Virus record (IMG/VR): IMGVR_UViG_3300014913_000083
Span: 1 to 22,952 of that record
Reading direction: 5' to 3' (one strand)
DNA: 22,952 nucleotides
From: a virus
A program made the position numbers and the translations under genes. The notes below the pieces were generated by a model. That model did not search any database, was not told where the DNA came from, and worked only from the letters and a program-made list of their open reading frames with translations. Shown in pieces: positions 14,613 to 22,154 of the stretch. The stretch's first letter is position 1. Each line of letters starts with the position of its first letter.

Positions 14613-14640
14613 AAATAACTCACCAAAAGGAAAAATCAAC

Positions 14641-15081
14641 ATGGAAACTTTTATTTATGATCTAAATAAAGAACTGCAATTTTCAAAGGGTGGTGATTTT
14701 TCAACCACTGCAAGCCTAGAGTTTACTTCTGCTGGTATGTCGGCATTTGATGAAGTATCAGAGTTTGAACAACTAATTGCTGGTGCTTTCTTGAGTTCAG
14801 CGAAAGCAGCGACCACAAGTGGACAAGCACCAGAAGAAGCAAAAGCGGACGAACAAGTATCCCCGTCCGCATCTGATATTAAAATGATTTTGGTATCATG
14901 CCAAGATATTAAACTTGCAGATATAGCCAAAAGTTTCCGTCGTTTAGCTTGTAAAACTTGCACTATAGATAATAGCGGCACACTCATCAAAGACAGCCAT
15001 TTCAATAAGTTGAGCCGTGAAGACTTTATGGGTATGCTTTGTGAGTATGTTGCAAATTTTACCTTTCCCTCACTCTTTTAA
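14641..15081 (+). CDS. Tail assembly chaperone, short (frame-0) product (Mu gp41-like position)
   Basis: This 146-residue product occupies the chaperone position, between tube and tape-measure genes, in the same order as Mu gp41 and lambda G. The N-terminus 'ETFIYDLNKELQFSKGGDFSTTASLEFTSAGMSAFDEVSEFEQLI' gives a beta start with a helix. An Ala/Glu-rich linker (residues about 52-78) follows, then 'SDIKMILVSCQDIKLADIAKSFRRLACK' and a helical C-terminus ending 'FTFPSLF'. Chaperones of this class bind and shield the tape measure during tail assembly and are absent from the virion. The Shine-Dalgarno is AAGGAAAAA. The stop lies within a frameshift signal, so a second, longer product is expected. 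Confidence 0.8.
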   Translation: METFIYDLNKELQFSKGGDFSTTASLEFTSAGMSAFDEVSEFEQLIAGAFLSSAKAATTSGQAPEEAKADEQVSPSASDIKMILVSCQDIKLADIAKSFRRLACKTCTIDNSGTLIKDSHFNKLSREDFMGMLCEYVANFTFPSLF

Positions 15082-15088
15082 GTGGGGG
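15054..15088 (+). promoter_or_regulatory. Programmed -1 ribosomal frameshift signal
   Basis: Slippery heptamer A AAT TTT (15054-15060, X XXY YYZ in frame 0), spacer ACCTTT (15061-15066), then a stem: CCCTCACT (15067-15074) pairs with AGTGGGGG (15081-15088), with seven Watson-Crick pairs and one G-U around the loop CTTTTA. The frame-0 TAA (15079-15081) sits at the loop/stem edge. It is the only in-frame X XXY YYZ heptamer in the 37-nt interval where the shift must occur. Confidence 0.85.
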
Positions 15089-15251
15089 TTTTGTTTCAGA
15101 CAAGAACGAGTGGCTTTACCTGATAGCCCAAATTATGAAGTTTTACGAGGGGGCCATATCTTATGAAACAGCCCTTTCAATGTCACTCTGGGAATTAAGA
15201 TCAATGCTAATCAATGCTGACAAGATAAACAAAGCGATCAAGGACGACTAA
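15060..15251 (+). CDS. Chaperone frameshift extension (-1 frame), making a G-T-like fusion with the upstream gene
   Basis: The -1 frame is closed by TGA at 15042-15044, then open to TAA at 15249-15251, which overlaps the tape-measure ATG by one base. It has no ribosome-binding site or credible start of its own. After a slip at 15054-15060, decoding would run Tyr-Leu-Ser-Leu, then 'GGFVSDKNEWLYLIAQIMKF', 'YEGAISYETALSMSLWEL' and a charged end (INADKINKAIKDD). That adds 63 residues after residue 140, a 203-residue fusion. The 'WLYLIAQ...YEG..SYE..LSMSLWEL' pattern resembles the T-type extension of other phage chaperones. A frameshift into this segment is known from lambda (G/GT) and many other tailed phages; here it is predicted, not measured. 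Confidence 0.85.
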   Translation, partial: YLSLTLLSGGFVSDKNEWLYLIAQIMKFYEGAISYETALSMSLWELRSMLINADKINKAIKDD

Positions 15252-16897
15252 TGGCCAGACAAGTTTCGTTTATATATGAAGTTATTGATCGTTTCACCGG
15301 GCCACTCCGGAAAGTAAAACGCGCACAAGACCGACTCAATAAGTCCTTATCTAGGGGTAGTCAAAAAGCTAAAAAGTTTTCAGAGAAGATGGGGCAAGTC
15401 GGTGGTGGACCTCAAGCTGTGGCTGCTGTTGCAGGAATTGGTTTAATGGCAAAAGTCACATCTGATCTTGAAGACAAGATGGCGGATGTTGCAAGAGTAA
15501 CAGACTTATCAAAAACTGGCGTTGCATCTCTACAGTCTGAATTTAGGGGACTATCAAAGGCAACAGGCAAGAGCGCAACAGGCTTCGCCGATATCGCTTT
15601 TCAAGCTGGCAAAACTGGTATTGCTTCCGACAAATTAAAAGACTTTGCATTAAACACAATAAAAACAGCAAACGCTTTTGACATGGTTGAGAGTGAAGCT
15701 GGCCGGGCGTTAGGATCGATCAGGACTAAACTAGACTTATCAGTTGATGGCGTTGATGTTTTAATGAACAGGGTTAATTATCTAGCCGATACCACCGTTG
15801 CCGATGGCGCAAGGATGGTTAATATTCTTGAAAGAACATCTGGCACAATGAAGCTATTTAAGATTCCAACAGATGTTACTGCTGGATGGGTTGCTTTTGC
15901 TGATCAAGTAGAAAGAAGCCCTGAGCTTGCTGCAAGCGGAATAAACATGATGATGAATAAGCTTGCCAGTATGCCAGGTATGACTGAAAAAATGCTTGCT
16001 AATCCTCGGACAGCAATCATTGATGTTATGCGTAAAATATCGCGGATGGATGAAGTTGCGAGGATTGGCTTTATTCGTGAAGCCTTTGGCCCAGAAGCTG
16101 GGCGGTTCGTTTCCAAGTTAGTCACTAAAATGGACCTGCTTGACAAGTCTATGTCGAACGCTATGGCCCCTGAGGCTCTAGGTTCAATAGATAGGGAATG
16201 GGCCAATTACATGGCAAGGACCTCGACAAAGTTTAAGAAGTTTAAGCAGTCTGTGATTGATGTTTTCAGGACTATTGGTGTGCAAATACTTAGGACTTTT
16301 GATAAGTATTACCCTGCAATTCAAGCAGCAACTGACAAGATACTATCATTCGTTAAAGCCCACCCCGGCCTTGTTAAGTTTGGATTAGCAATAACCGCAA
16401 TAGGTATAGTAATGGTTCCCTTAGTTATGGCACTAGGAGCTTTTGCTTCTGGTCTATCTGCTGTCTTAGCTATATTGCCAGCATTGGGAGCTGTTGGAAC
16501 TGCCATTGGGGTTGCACTAGGGGCAATAACTGCGCCAGCTATAGCCGTTACCGCTGCTGTTGTGGGGGTTGGCGCTGCTGCTTATCAAGCATACAAACAT
16601 TTTGATGTATTAAAACAAGCTGCCAATGATGTGTATGATTCATTGGCCAAAGTTGGCAAGGTAATGTCTCAGACTAGTCGGGGCATATGGGGCGGTTTAA
16701 AGTCAGCTCCTGGGCAAATATGGGAAGGTATGTTTGGCGGTGACGACAAGAACATTGTCGGGCAAAATGCTAAAGCAAACAGGCAGACAATTGACGGCAA
16801 TATAAATGTAACTGCCAACCCAGGGACAACAGTAACAAAAGCCACATTGTCATCTAATCACGGCAATATGGGCATGAACACAATAGGAGCTTATTAG
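15251..16897 (+). CDS. Tail tape measure protein (Mu gp42-like)
   Basis: The tape measure sets tail length and helps DNA ejection. The 548 residues are helical, with a basic start ('YEVIDRFTGPLRKVKRAQDRLNKSL') typical of Mu-type tape measures, and a TP901-type core with 'FRGLSKATGKSATGFADIAFQAGKTGI', 'AFDMVESEAGRALGSIRTKLDLSVDGVDVLMNRVNYLADTTVADGARMVNILERTSG'-like order and 'EAFGPEAGRF'. A long hydrophobic Ala/Val/Gly-rich stretch (residues about 372-448) contains several potential membrane-spanning helices, and a terminal 'IDGNINVTANPGTTV' strand region follows. By the usual relation of roughly 0.15 nm per residue, the tail would be on the order of 80 nm. The ATG overlaps the chaperone extension's stop (TAATG), and AAGGA lies upstream. 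Confidence 0.92.
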   Translation: MARQVSFIYEVIDRFTGPLRKVKRAQDRLNKSLSRGSQKAKKFSEKMGQVGGGPQAVAAVAGIGLMAKVTSDLEDKMADVARVTDLSKTGVASLQSEFRGLSKATGKSATGFADIAFQAGKTGIASDKLKDFALNTIKTANAFDMVESEAGRALGSIRTKLDLSVDGVDVLMNRVNYLADTTVADGARMVNILERTSGTMKLFKIPTDVTAGWVAFADQVERSPELAASGINMMMNKLASMPGMTEKMLANPRTAIIDVMRKISRMDEVARIGFIREAFGPEAGRFVSKLVTKMDLLDKSMSNAMAPEALGSIDREWANYMARTSTKFKKFKQSVIDVFRTIGVQILRTFDKYYPAIQAATDKILSFVKAHPGLVKFGLAITAIGIVMVPLVMALGAFASGLSAVLAILPALGAVGTAIGVALGAITAPAIAVTAAVVGVGAAAYQAYKHFDVLKQAANDVYDSLAKVGKVMSQTSRGIWGGLKSAPGQIWEGMFGGDDKNIVGQNAKANRQTIDGNINVTANPGTTVTKATLSSNHGNMGMNTIGAY

Positions 16898-16898
16898 G

Positions 16899-18140
16899 AT
16901 GGCTGTTGGACTGCGATTAAAAGATTTTCAAGTGGCTAAATTTCGAGACCTTCCTATTTTTGTTACTAGTGAGTCAGTTAGTAGAGGGAAAAAAACAGTC
17001 ATCCATGAATACCCGAATAGTGATAAGCGTTTTGTCGAGGAACTTGGCAAACTACCACCGACATTTACTTTGAATGTGATTGTCTTTGGCTCCGATGCTG
17101 TCCAAGATAGATACAACCTAGAGTTTAAGCTGGAAGAACCTGGTCTAGGCACGCTTATCCACCCTGTCTACGGATCTAATGAAGTTCAAGTTTTAGAATA
17201 TAACGCAAAGTCTGACCAAACCAAGATCGGGGTTTTTGAGTATTCTATCAAGTTTGCAATATCAGAAGCTACCATAACACCCACACCAGCCGAAGTAACA
17301 AGCTCTAATGTCAAAAACGATGCTGAATTGGCCAGAGAAGCTATATTTGGGTCATTAGTTGATAAATATATTCCACCAGAGATGTCTGATTCTATTGTGG
17401 GTGTTGCTGATAATGTCACCGGCATTTATGATACAGTAGAAGATAATATCAACAATGTCACCGGCACTATTATTTCACAAATGGCAACTTTCACTCGATT
17501 TATAACCCAGGGGCGTGATTCTGTTTATCAAGTGATCCAAACCGGCCAGAATGTAAAGGACTCGTTAGTAGATGTGTATAATTCAGCATTAGCTGCCGTA
17601 AGCGACCCGTCGACATTAACGGCGGCATGGGAAGAGTTATTATCGTTTAATCTTGATGGTTCTACAACAGACTTTGGGCCAATAACAACAGTTACAAGGA
17701 CAGCCACAGGAACAAGTCAAAATATAACAGACGAGCACACAAGGTTAATGGCTTTAATTAATTACACCGAAGCTCTTTCGTTTACTGAGTTTTCAACGAT
17801 GTCTAGTTTGGAAGAAGCAAGGACGAAAATGGTTGAACATTATGACCTGTTTTTTCGTGATGGGGATAAGGTTACTGGCGACTATGGCCTTGACTCTATG
17901 CTTAATGATCCCATTGTTAGGGGTGCTTTAAATACTTTGAAGATAACGGCCATTGCAGACTTTGAGACAAAAGAACAAAATGCTTGGCGGGTACTTGATG
18001 TTGATGGCGGAATATCATCTTTGGTACTGCTAAACTATCAATATTATGGTAGTTTAGATAACATTGATACAGTTTTAAATTTGAATACCAATATAAACGC
18101 TGCTAATTTTGTAAACGAAGAGGTCAAGATAGTTCAATGA
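16899..18140 (+). CDS. DNA circularisation / tail-baseplate protein (Mu gpN-like)
   Basis: Mu gpN is a tail-baseplate component that also protects the ends of injected DNA. The 413-residue product has the family's N-terminal domain: 'LKDFQVAKFRDLPIFVTSESVSRGKKTVIHEYPNSDKRFVEELGKLPPTFTL' in outline, with 'YNLEFKLEEPGLGTLIHPVYG' and 'FEYSIKFA' following. The rest (from about residue 130) is a long helical region with 'DNVTGIYDTVEDNINNVTGTI', an internal near-repeat of D/N-rich helix starts. It begins 1 bp after the tape measure, with a TTAGGATG ribosome-binding region, and overlaps the gpP-like gene by 4 bp (ATGA). Gene order matches Mu N-P. Confidence 0.88.
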   Translation: MAVGLRLKDFQVAKFRDLPIFVTSESVSRGKKTVIHEYPNSDKRFVEELGKLPPTFTLNVIVFGSDAVQDRYNLEFKLEEPGLGTLIHPVYGSNEVQVLEYNAKSDQTKIGVFEYSIKFAISEATITPTPAEVTSSNVKNDAELAREAIFGSLVDKYIPPEMSDSIVGVADNVTGIYDTVEDNINNVTGTIISQMATFTRFITQGRDSVYQVIQTGQNVKDSLVDVYNSALAAVSDPSTLTAAWEELLSFNLDGSTTDFGPITTVTRTATGTSQNITDEHTRLMALINYTEALSFTEFSTMSSLEEARTKMVEHYDLFFRDGDKVTGDYGLDSMLNDPIVRGALNTLKITAIADFETKEQNAWRVLDVDGGISSLVLLNYQYYGSLDNIDTVLNLNTNINAANFVNEEVKIVQ

Positions 18141-19165
18141 TCCAACTCCAAGTTAACGGGAAAAATTACACTGATTTTCTTGCTGCTGATGTCCAGTTGT
18201 CTATTGATCAGTTAGTTGGAGGCTTTGCTTTTCAGGCAACTGCCACACCGGCAAGTATTTTCCCTTTTTCTATGCGAGATGTTGTTAAGGTGATAGCTGA
18301 TGGATTTACTGTTATAACTGGCGTGATTGATAAGATTGAGGTTTCCTATGATGCTTTCGCACACACTATCTCAATAACTGGCCGGAGTTTACTCGCTGAT
18401 CTTGTAGATAGTTCAATAGATGAACAAATCAATACGACAGAACTGTCATTAGCTAAGATTTGTGAAAAAGTTTTGTCCGATATTGGTTTAAATGTTAAAG
18501 TCATAGACAATAGCGGAACCAGTGAATTTAAAGATTATGATATTGCAAGCTCAGAGGAAGGACAGACAGCATTTGAATTTATTCAGGCATTAGCTAATAA
18601 GCGGCAAGTATTACTAACAAGCGATAGTGATGGTAATTTACTGTTGACTCGGGCCGGAACAGAAACAGCCCCTTTTAATCTGCAAAACAAGCTAGAAGCA
18701 AAGGATAATAATATACTCACCGGCACTTACACAACAGATCAATCAAGCCAATTTTATAAGTATAAAGTAAATAGTCAGTTGTCATTGCTGAAAATGCTTG
18801 AAGAAACAACACCGGAAGATGCCGCCAATCAATCAGGAATAGCAATAAACGAAAGCATTAGAGAAACAAGGCTCCTAAGCTTAACAGCGGAAGAAAACAG
18901 CGACAACGAAACAGATGTAGACCGCGCCAAGTGGGAAAGAAACATACGCAAAGCTCGTGGAATTGGAGCAACATATAATATTCAAGGCCATTCAATGGGT
19001 GGTAAAGAGATAAAGATAAATCAGCTAGTTCAAGTCAATGACGATTATTTATCTCTCAATGAAAAGATGCTAATTAAAATGGTCAACTTGAAATATAGTT
19101 TAGACTCTGGGTCGATAACAACTATCCAATTATCTGACCCCAAGGCATATACTTTAGATGATTAA
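18137..19165 (+). CDS. Baseplate hub protein (Mu gpP-like)
   Basis: Mu gpP is the T4 gp27-like hub protein that binds the spike. The 342 residues open with 'IQLQVNGKNYTDFLAADVQLSIDQLVGGFAFQATA', a beta domain. 'VVKVIADGFTVITGVIDKIEVSYDAFAHTISITGRSLLADLVDSSID' follows, which is the hub family signature, then 'EEGQTAFEFIQALANKRQVLLTSDSDGNLLLTR' and a mixed C-terminal domain ending in 'DDYLSLNEKMLIKMVNLKYSLDSGSITTIQLSDPKAY'. Both ends overlap neighbours (ATGA upstream, 8 bp with gp45), which fits coupled translation of the hub and spike. Confidence 0.9.
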   Translation: MIQLQVNGKNYTDFLAADVQLSIDQLVGGFAFQATATPASIFPFSMRDVVKVIADGFTVITGVIDKIEVSYDAFAHTISITGRSLLADLVDSSIDEQINTTELSLAKICEKVLSDIGLNVKVIDNSGTSEFKDYDIASSEEGQTAFEFIQALANKRQVLLTSDSDGNLLLTRAGTETAPFNLQNKLEAKDNNILTGTYTTDQSSQFYKYKVNSQLSLLKMLEETTPEDAANQSGIAINESIRETRLLSLTAEENSDNETDVDRAKWERNIRKARGIGATYNIQGHSMGGKEIKINQLVQVNDDYLSLNEKMLIKMVNLKYSLDSGSITTIQLSDPKAYTLDD

Positions 19166-19661
19166 TTCATTACTCCAAAAAATAAAACAAGGTTATCTAT
19201 CACTTGTCAGTGACGATACCAATGCCTATCCCCAGGCGGAATGTGTGAGCATGGGGAAGCGAAGCAAGTTTATCAGGCTTTCCGTTTATGGTATTTGTTC
19301 TAATCCCCCGGAAAAATCTCATATATTGCTATTATCTGGACAGGGTGGGGAATCTGACAAGTTCGGTATCTGTAACGATTATCTTGGCAGGATGAAAGGG
19401 CTAAAAGAGGGCGAGGTGGCATTGTTTAACACCAAATCTGGTAGTTATGTCCTCTTAAAAGCGGACGGTGGAATTGATGTTTCAGGTGATGAAATATCAA
19501 TAACTGGCAATGTTGCAATTGATGGGACACTTGATGTGTCTGGGGCAATTACAACCCCAGACGAAGTTACCGCAGGTACGGTTCATCCTGTCACTCTAAC
19601 TGGCCATGTCCATCCAATAACCCAACCTAACGGGACCCCATCGGGGGCAGGTGTTGGATGA
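19158..19661 (+). CDS. Baseplate spike protein (Mu gp45-like)
   Basis: Mu gp45 is the trimeric membrane-piercing spike. The 167-residue protein has an N-terminal OB-fold region ('YPQAECVSMGKRSKFIRLSVYGICSNPPEKSHILLLSGQGG') and a beta-helix-like middle ('SITGNVAIDGTLDVSGAITTP'). The C-terminal tip has 'VHPVTLTGHVHPI', where His150 and His152 form the HxH motif that in Mu gp45 coordinates iron at the apex. It is short for the family, and ends in a glycine-rich tail. Overlaps of 8 bp with gpP and 4 bp with gp46 place it in the baseplate operon. The tip and its metal ligands are inferred by comparison with Mu. Confidence 0.88.
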   Translation: MINSLLQKIKQGYLSLVSDDTNAYPQAECVSMGKRSKFIRLSVYGICSNPPEKSHILLLSGQGGESDKFGICNDYLGRMKGLKEGEVALFNTKSGSYVLLKADGGIDVSGDEISITGNVAIDGTLDVSGAITTPDEVTAGTVHPVTLTGHVHPITQPNGTPSGAGVG

Positions 19662-20245
19662 TGGCAGTAGATACTAGGCAAAGAGTTGATATTATCCCAG
19701 CAGAAACTAATGGTCTATGGGATATCGAATTTGAGAATGGTGATATAAAATACACAAATGGCCTTGAGACCACTGTTTTCATATCTCTACTAACAGACGC
19801 AAGAGCGGCGGCAGATCAAGCCTTTGCGCCAGAAAAAAGGCGTGGATGGCTAGGCAATGTTGCTTCTCCTGTTGACGGCCGTGATTTGGGCGGACTGCTT
19901 TGGCTAGTTGACCAAGCTAGACTAAATCAAGATACTTTAAATTCTGCTATAGACTACGCTAATAAGGCCCTTAATTGGTTGGTCGAGGATGGCTTAGTTA
20001 TAGAGATAAAAGTTACAGGCCGGATAATCCCAACTAAGTATATTGAATTAAATATAACTTTGGTTTCTAAGACAGGTGATGCTTCTAATGTTTATGTTCC
20101 TCTGTGGAGAAATACAATTGAGCACTCATACACTTTGCCTGAAGTTGTTGCCCCCCCACCAACCTGTGATGATTGGCTGATGCAAACTGGATTTTGGCGA
20201 GATGCTGGCGTTTGGGCTGACCACTGCCAATGGCCATCAGATTAA
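19658..20245 (+). CDS. Baseplate wedge protein (Mu gp46-like) with Trp-rich C-terminal extension
   Basis: Mu gp46 is a T4 gp25-like wedge component. Residues 1 to about 160 of 195 carry the family core: 'LWDIEFENGDIKYTNGLETTVFISLLTDARAA', 'RRGWLGNVASPVDGRDLGGLLWLVDQARLNQDTLNSAIDYANKALNWLVEDGL' in outline, and 'YIELNITLVSKTGDASNVYVPLWRNTIEH'. The last 30 or so residues are unusual: 'PPPTCDDWLMQTGFWRDAGVWADHCQWPSD', with four Trp and two Cys after a proline hinge. Whether this extra tail forms a small folded domain or a docking peptide is unknown. The ATG overlaps the gp45 stop; a second ATG follows one codon later. Confidence 0.87.
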   Translation: MMAVDTRQRVDIIPAETNGLWDIEFENGDIKYTNGLETTVFISLLTDARAAADQAFAPEKRRGWLGNVASPVDGRDLGGLLWLVDQARLNQDTLNSAIDYANKALNWLVEDGLVIEIKVTGRIIPTKYIELNITLVSKTGDASNVYVPLWRNTIEHSYTLPEVVAPPPTCDDWLMQTGFWRDAGVWADHCQWPSD

Positions 20246-20259
20246 TTAAGGATCAATAA

Positions 20260-21567
20260 ATGATTTCATTCCCAAGTTACAAAACGATTATAGATCGTGT
20301 CCGGGCCGATGTTTCAAGCCTTATACCTGAGTTGGACCCTGCTGGACTTTTTGGTAGCTTTATCCGGGCAATCACAGACAGTTGTGGTGGTCGGCATTAC
20401 GACAATGTTCTGTTGTTACAACAGCTAGAAAAAGAAGTTTTCCCACAAACAGCATCTGCCGAATCGCTAGAACAGTGGGCGGCCTATGAAGCATTATCAA
20501 GAAATCCGGCTGTATCGTCTAGTGGGCATATTACAGTAAGTGGTACAATTAACACAACCATTCCATTATCAACGGCCTTCCAATCTATAAATAACCTGTC
20601 GTTTGTTACTACTTCTGTTGATACCATTACAACAGTTGTTAATTCTATAACCACACTAACACGGTCTGGGACAACGGCAACAGCTTATTGTTCTGACGCT
20701 CACAATTTAGCCACACATACTAATATTACAATAGCTGGGGCGGTGGAAACTGATTATAATGGGACTTTTGAAGTAACAGTAATATCAGCGACAGTCTTTA
20801 GTTATACTTTAACTGCTACCCCAACCACACCAGCAACCGGCACGATTACGGCAACTGGAGACTACGCCTGTGTCCAAGTAGAGTCAGTTAGTGCTGGAAA
20901 CGACCAAAATATTGAACCAGGGGCCACATTTAATATAAGCGATATTGTGACAGGTGTTGATTCTGAGTCGTATGTCGGGATTGGTGGTATAACAGGAGGG
21001 GCAGACGCTGAGACGGATAGCGAGCTACTAACTAGAGTTATGAGTAGTAGGGCTAACCCTGTCGCCAATTTTAGTGTTGGATCAATAACTAGAGATGTTC
21101 TATCTGTTTCTGGAGTGACTAGGGTTTTGGTTAAAAGGGTAACACCATATGTCGGGGCCGTTACTGTTTATTTTGTCCGTGATAATGACGACGATATCAT
21201 TCCTGATGCCGGAGAAGTTCAAACAGTCCGAGACAAACTACTGCTAACATTGCCAGCTCAAACAGAAGAAACTGATTTGATAGTAGAAGCACCAACAGCG
21301 GTGACCACTAACTATGTTTTTAGTGGTCTAACGCCAAACACGACTACCATGCAAGACGCTGTTCTGGCCAACCTGCAAGCGTTTTACGAAGATAATGCAG
21401 ATTTTGAGACCGACATAACAGAAGATGCGTATAGGTCAGCTATAATTGAGACTATTGACCCCGTTACAGGCGATCCTTTATCTTCATTTACTCTAACAAG
21501 CCCGACAGGTGATATATCAATAACATCTGGGCAAATAGGTGTTTTGGGAACGGTGACTAACCCATGA
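20260..21567 (+). CDS. Baseplate J-like wedge protein (Mu gp47-like) with inserted beta-sandwich module
   Basis: Baseplate J proteins (T4 gp6-like) form the wedge around the hub. The 435-residue product has the family start ('FPSYKTIIDRVRADVSSLIPELDPAGLFGSFIRAITDSCGGRHYDNVLLLQQLEKEVFPQTASAESLEQWAAYEALSRNPA' in outline) and the end ('VSVSGVTRVLVKRVTPYVGAVTVYFVRDND' and 'GDPLSSFTL'). Residues about 131-200 are an inserted repeat-type beta module: 'ITTLTRSGTTATAYCSDAHNL', 'ITIAGAVETDYNGTFEVTVI', 'PTTPATGTITATG'. The Shine-Dalgarno is AAGGA. Its last 4 bp overlap gp48. The insert makes the protein longer than its usual counterpart. Confidence 0.9.
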   Translation: MISFPSYKTIIDRVRADVSSLIPELDPAGLFGSFIRAITDSCGGRHYDNVLLLQQLEKEVFPQTASAESLEQWAAYEALSRNPAVSSSGHITVSGTINTTIPLSTAFQSINNLSFVTTSVDTITTVVNSITTLTRSGTTATAYCSDAHNLATHTNITIAGAVETDYNGTFEVTVISATVFSYTLTATPTTPATGTITATGDYACVQVESVSAGNDQNIEPGATFNISDIVTGVDSESYVGIGGITGGADAETDSELLTRVMSSRANPVANFSVGSITRDVLSVSGVTRVLVKRVTPYVGAVTVYFVRDNDDDIIPDAGEVQTVRDKLLLTLPAQTEETDLIVEAPTAVTTNYVFSGLTPNTTTMQDAVLANLQAFYEDNADFETDITEDAYRSAIIETIDPVTGDPLSSFTLTSPTGDISITSGQIGVLGTVTNP

Positions 21568-22154
21568 GTTTATTCACACCACAGCCTTTAACTAGGCAGC
21601 CATTATACTTGGCTAAACATTTGCCAGATGGCAAGTTATGGGAAAATAAGTTTAATATTAGTTCGAATATCGGCAAACTAATTAAAGCCCTTAGTTCTGG
21701 GTTTCATTACATTCAAGAGTATATCCACACTTTTTATACTGAGTTTGGTATAACGACAACTGACCAATTAATTGAAGATTGGGAAAAGTCGGTTGGTATT
21801 CCCGGTGATTGTTTTACCGCAAGTGGTACATTGGCCCAAAGACGAATAGCTGTTGAGCAAAAGTTCAGTAATTATCAAGGCGTTCAGGTAGCGAGCGACT
21901 TTGTACGAGTTGCAGCATTATTTGGTTTTGATATTGATGTATTCCCAGGTGCTGAAAAATTAACAGGAACAGATAAAACAATAAGACATACCATTGTTGT
22001 TGTCTTGAATAATCCTGCCACCGGCAGTGAATTTTTCCCACTTGGTTTCCCTGTTGTATTTTCATCACAAGGACAAACAACATTGCAATGTGTTTTTGAC
22101 ACACTGGCCCCGGCCAATGTTAAAGTTGAAATATATAAATTAGGTGATATTTAA
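21564..22154 (+). CDS. Tail/baseplate protein (Mu gp48-like)
   Basis: Mu gp48 is the last baseplate wedge gene before the fibres and is thought to connect baseplate and fibre. The 196-residue product begins 'FTPQPLTRQPLYLAKHLPDGKLWENKF', shows 'LIEDWEKSVGIPGDCFTASGTLAQRRIAVEQKFSNYQGVQVASDFVRVAALFGFDIDVFPGAEK' in outline, and ends with a beta segment 'FPLGFPVVFSSQGQTTLQCVFDTLAPANVKV'. The 'P.G..W', 'DW...VG.P.DC' and 'R...V......G.....F' motifs are the usual DUF2313 pattern. It overlaps gp47 by 4 bp, and its stop shares one base with the tail fibre ATG (TAATG). Confidence 0.85.
   Translation: MSLFTPQPLTRQPLYLAKHLPDGKLWENKFNISSNIGKLIKALSSGFHYIQEYIHTFYTEFGITTTDQLIEDWEKSVGIPGDCFTASGTLAQRRIAVEQKFSNYQGVQVASDFVRVAALFGFDIDVFPGAEKLTGTDKTIRHTIVVVLNNPATGSEFFPLGFPVVFSSQGQTTLQCVFDTLAPANVKVEIYKLGDI

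Noticed and set aside
15067-15092. Stem-loop followed by TTTT, resembling an intrinsic terminator inside the chaperone gene
   Set aside because: It lies 6 nt after a slippery heptamer, spans the frame-0 stop, and is followed by an open -1 frame that runs into the tape-measure gene. A frameshift stimulator explains it better; the T-run is short and interrupted.
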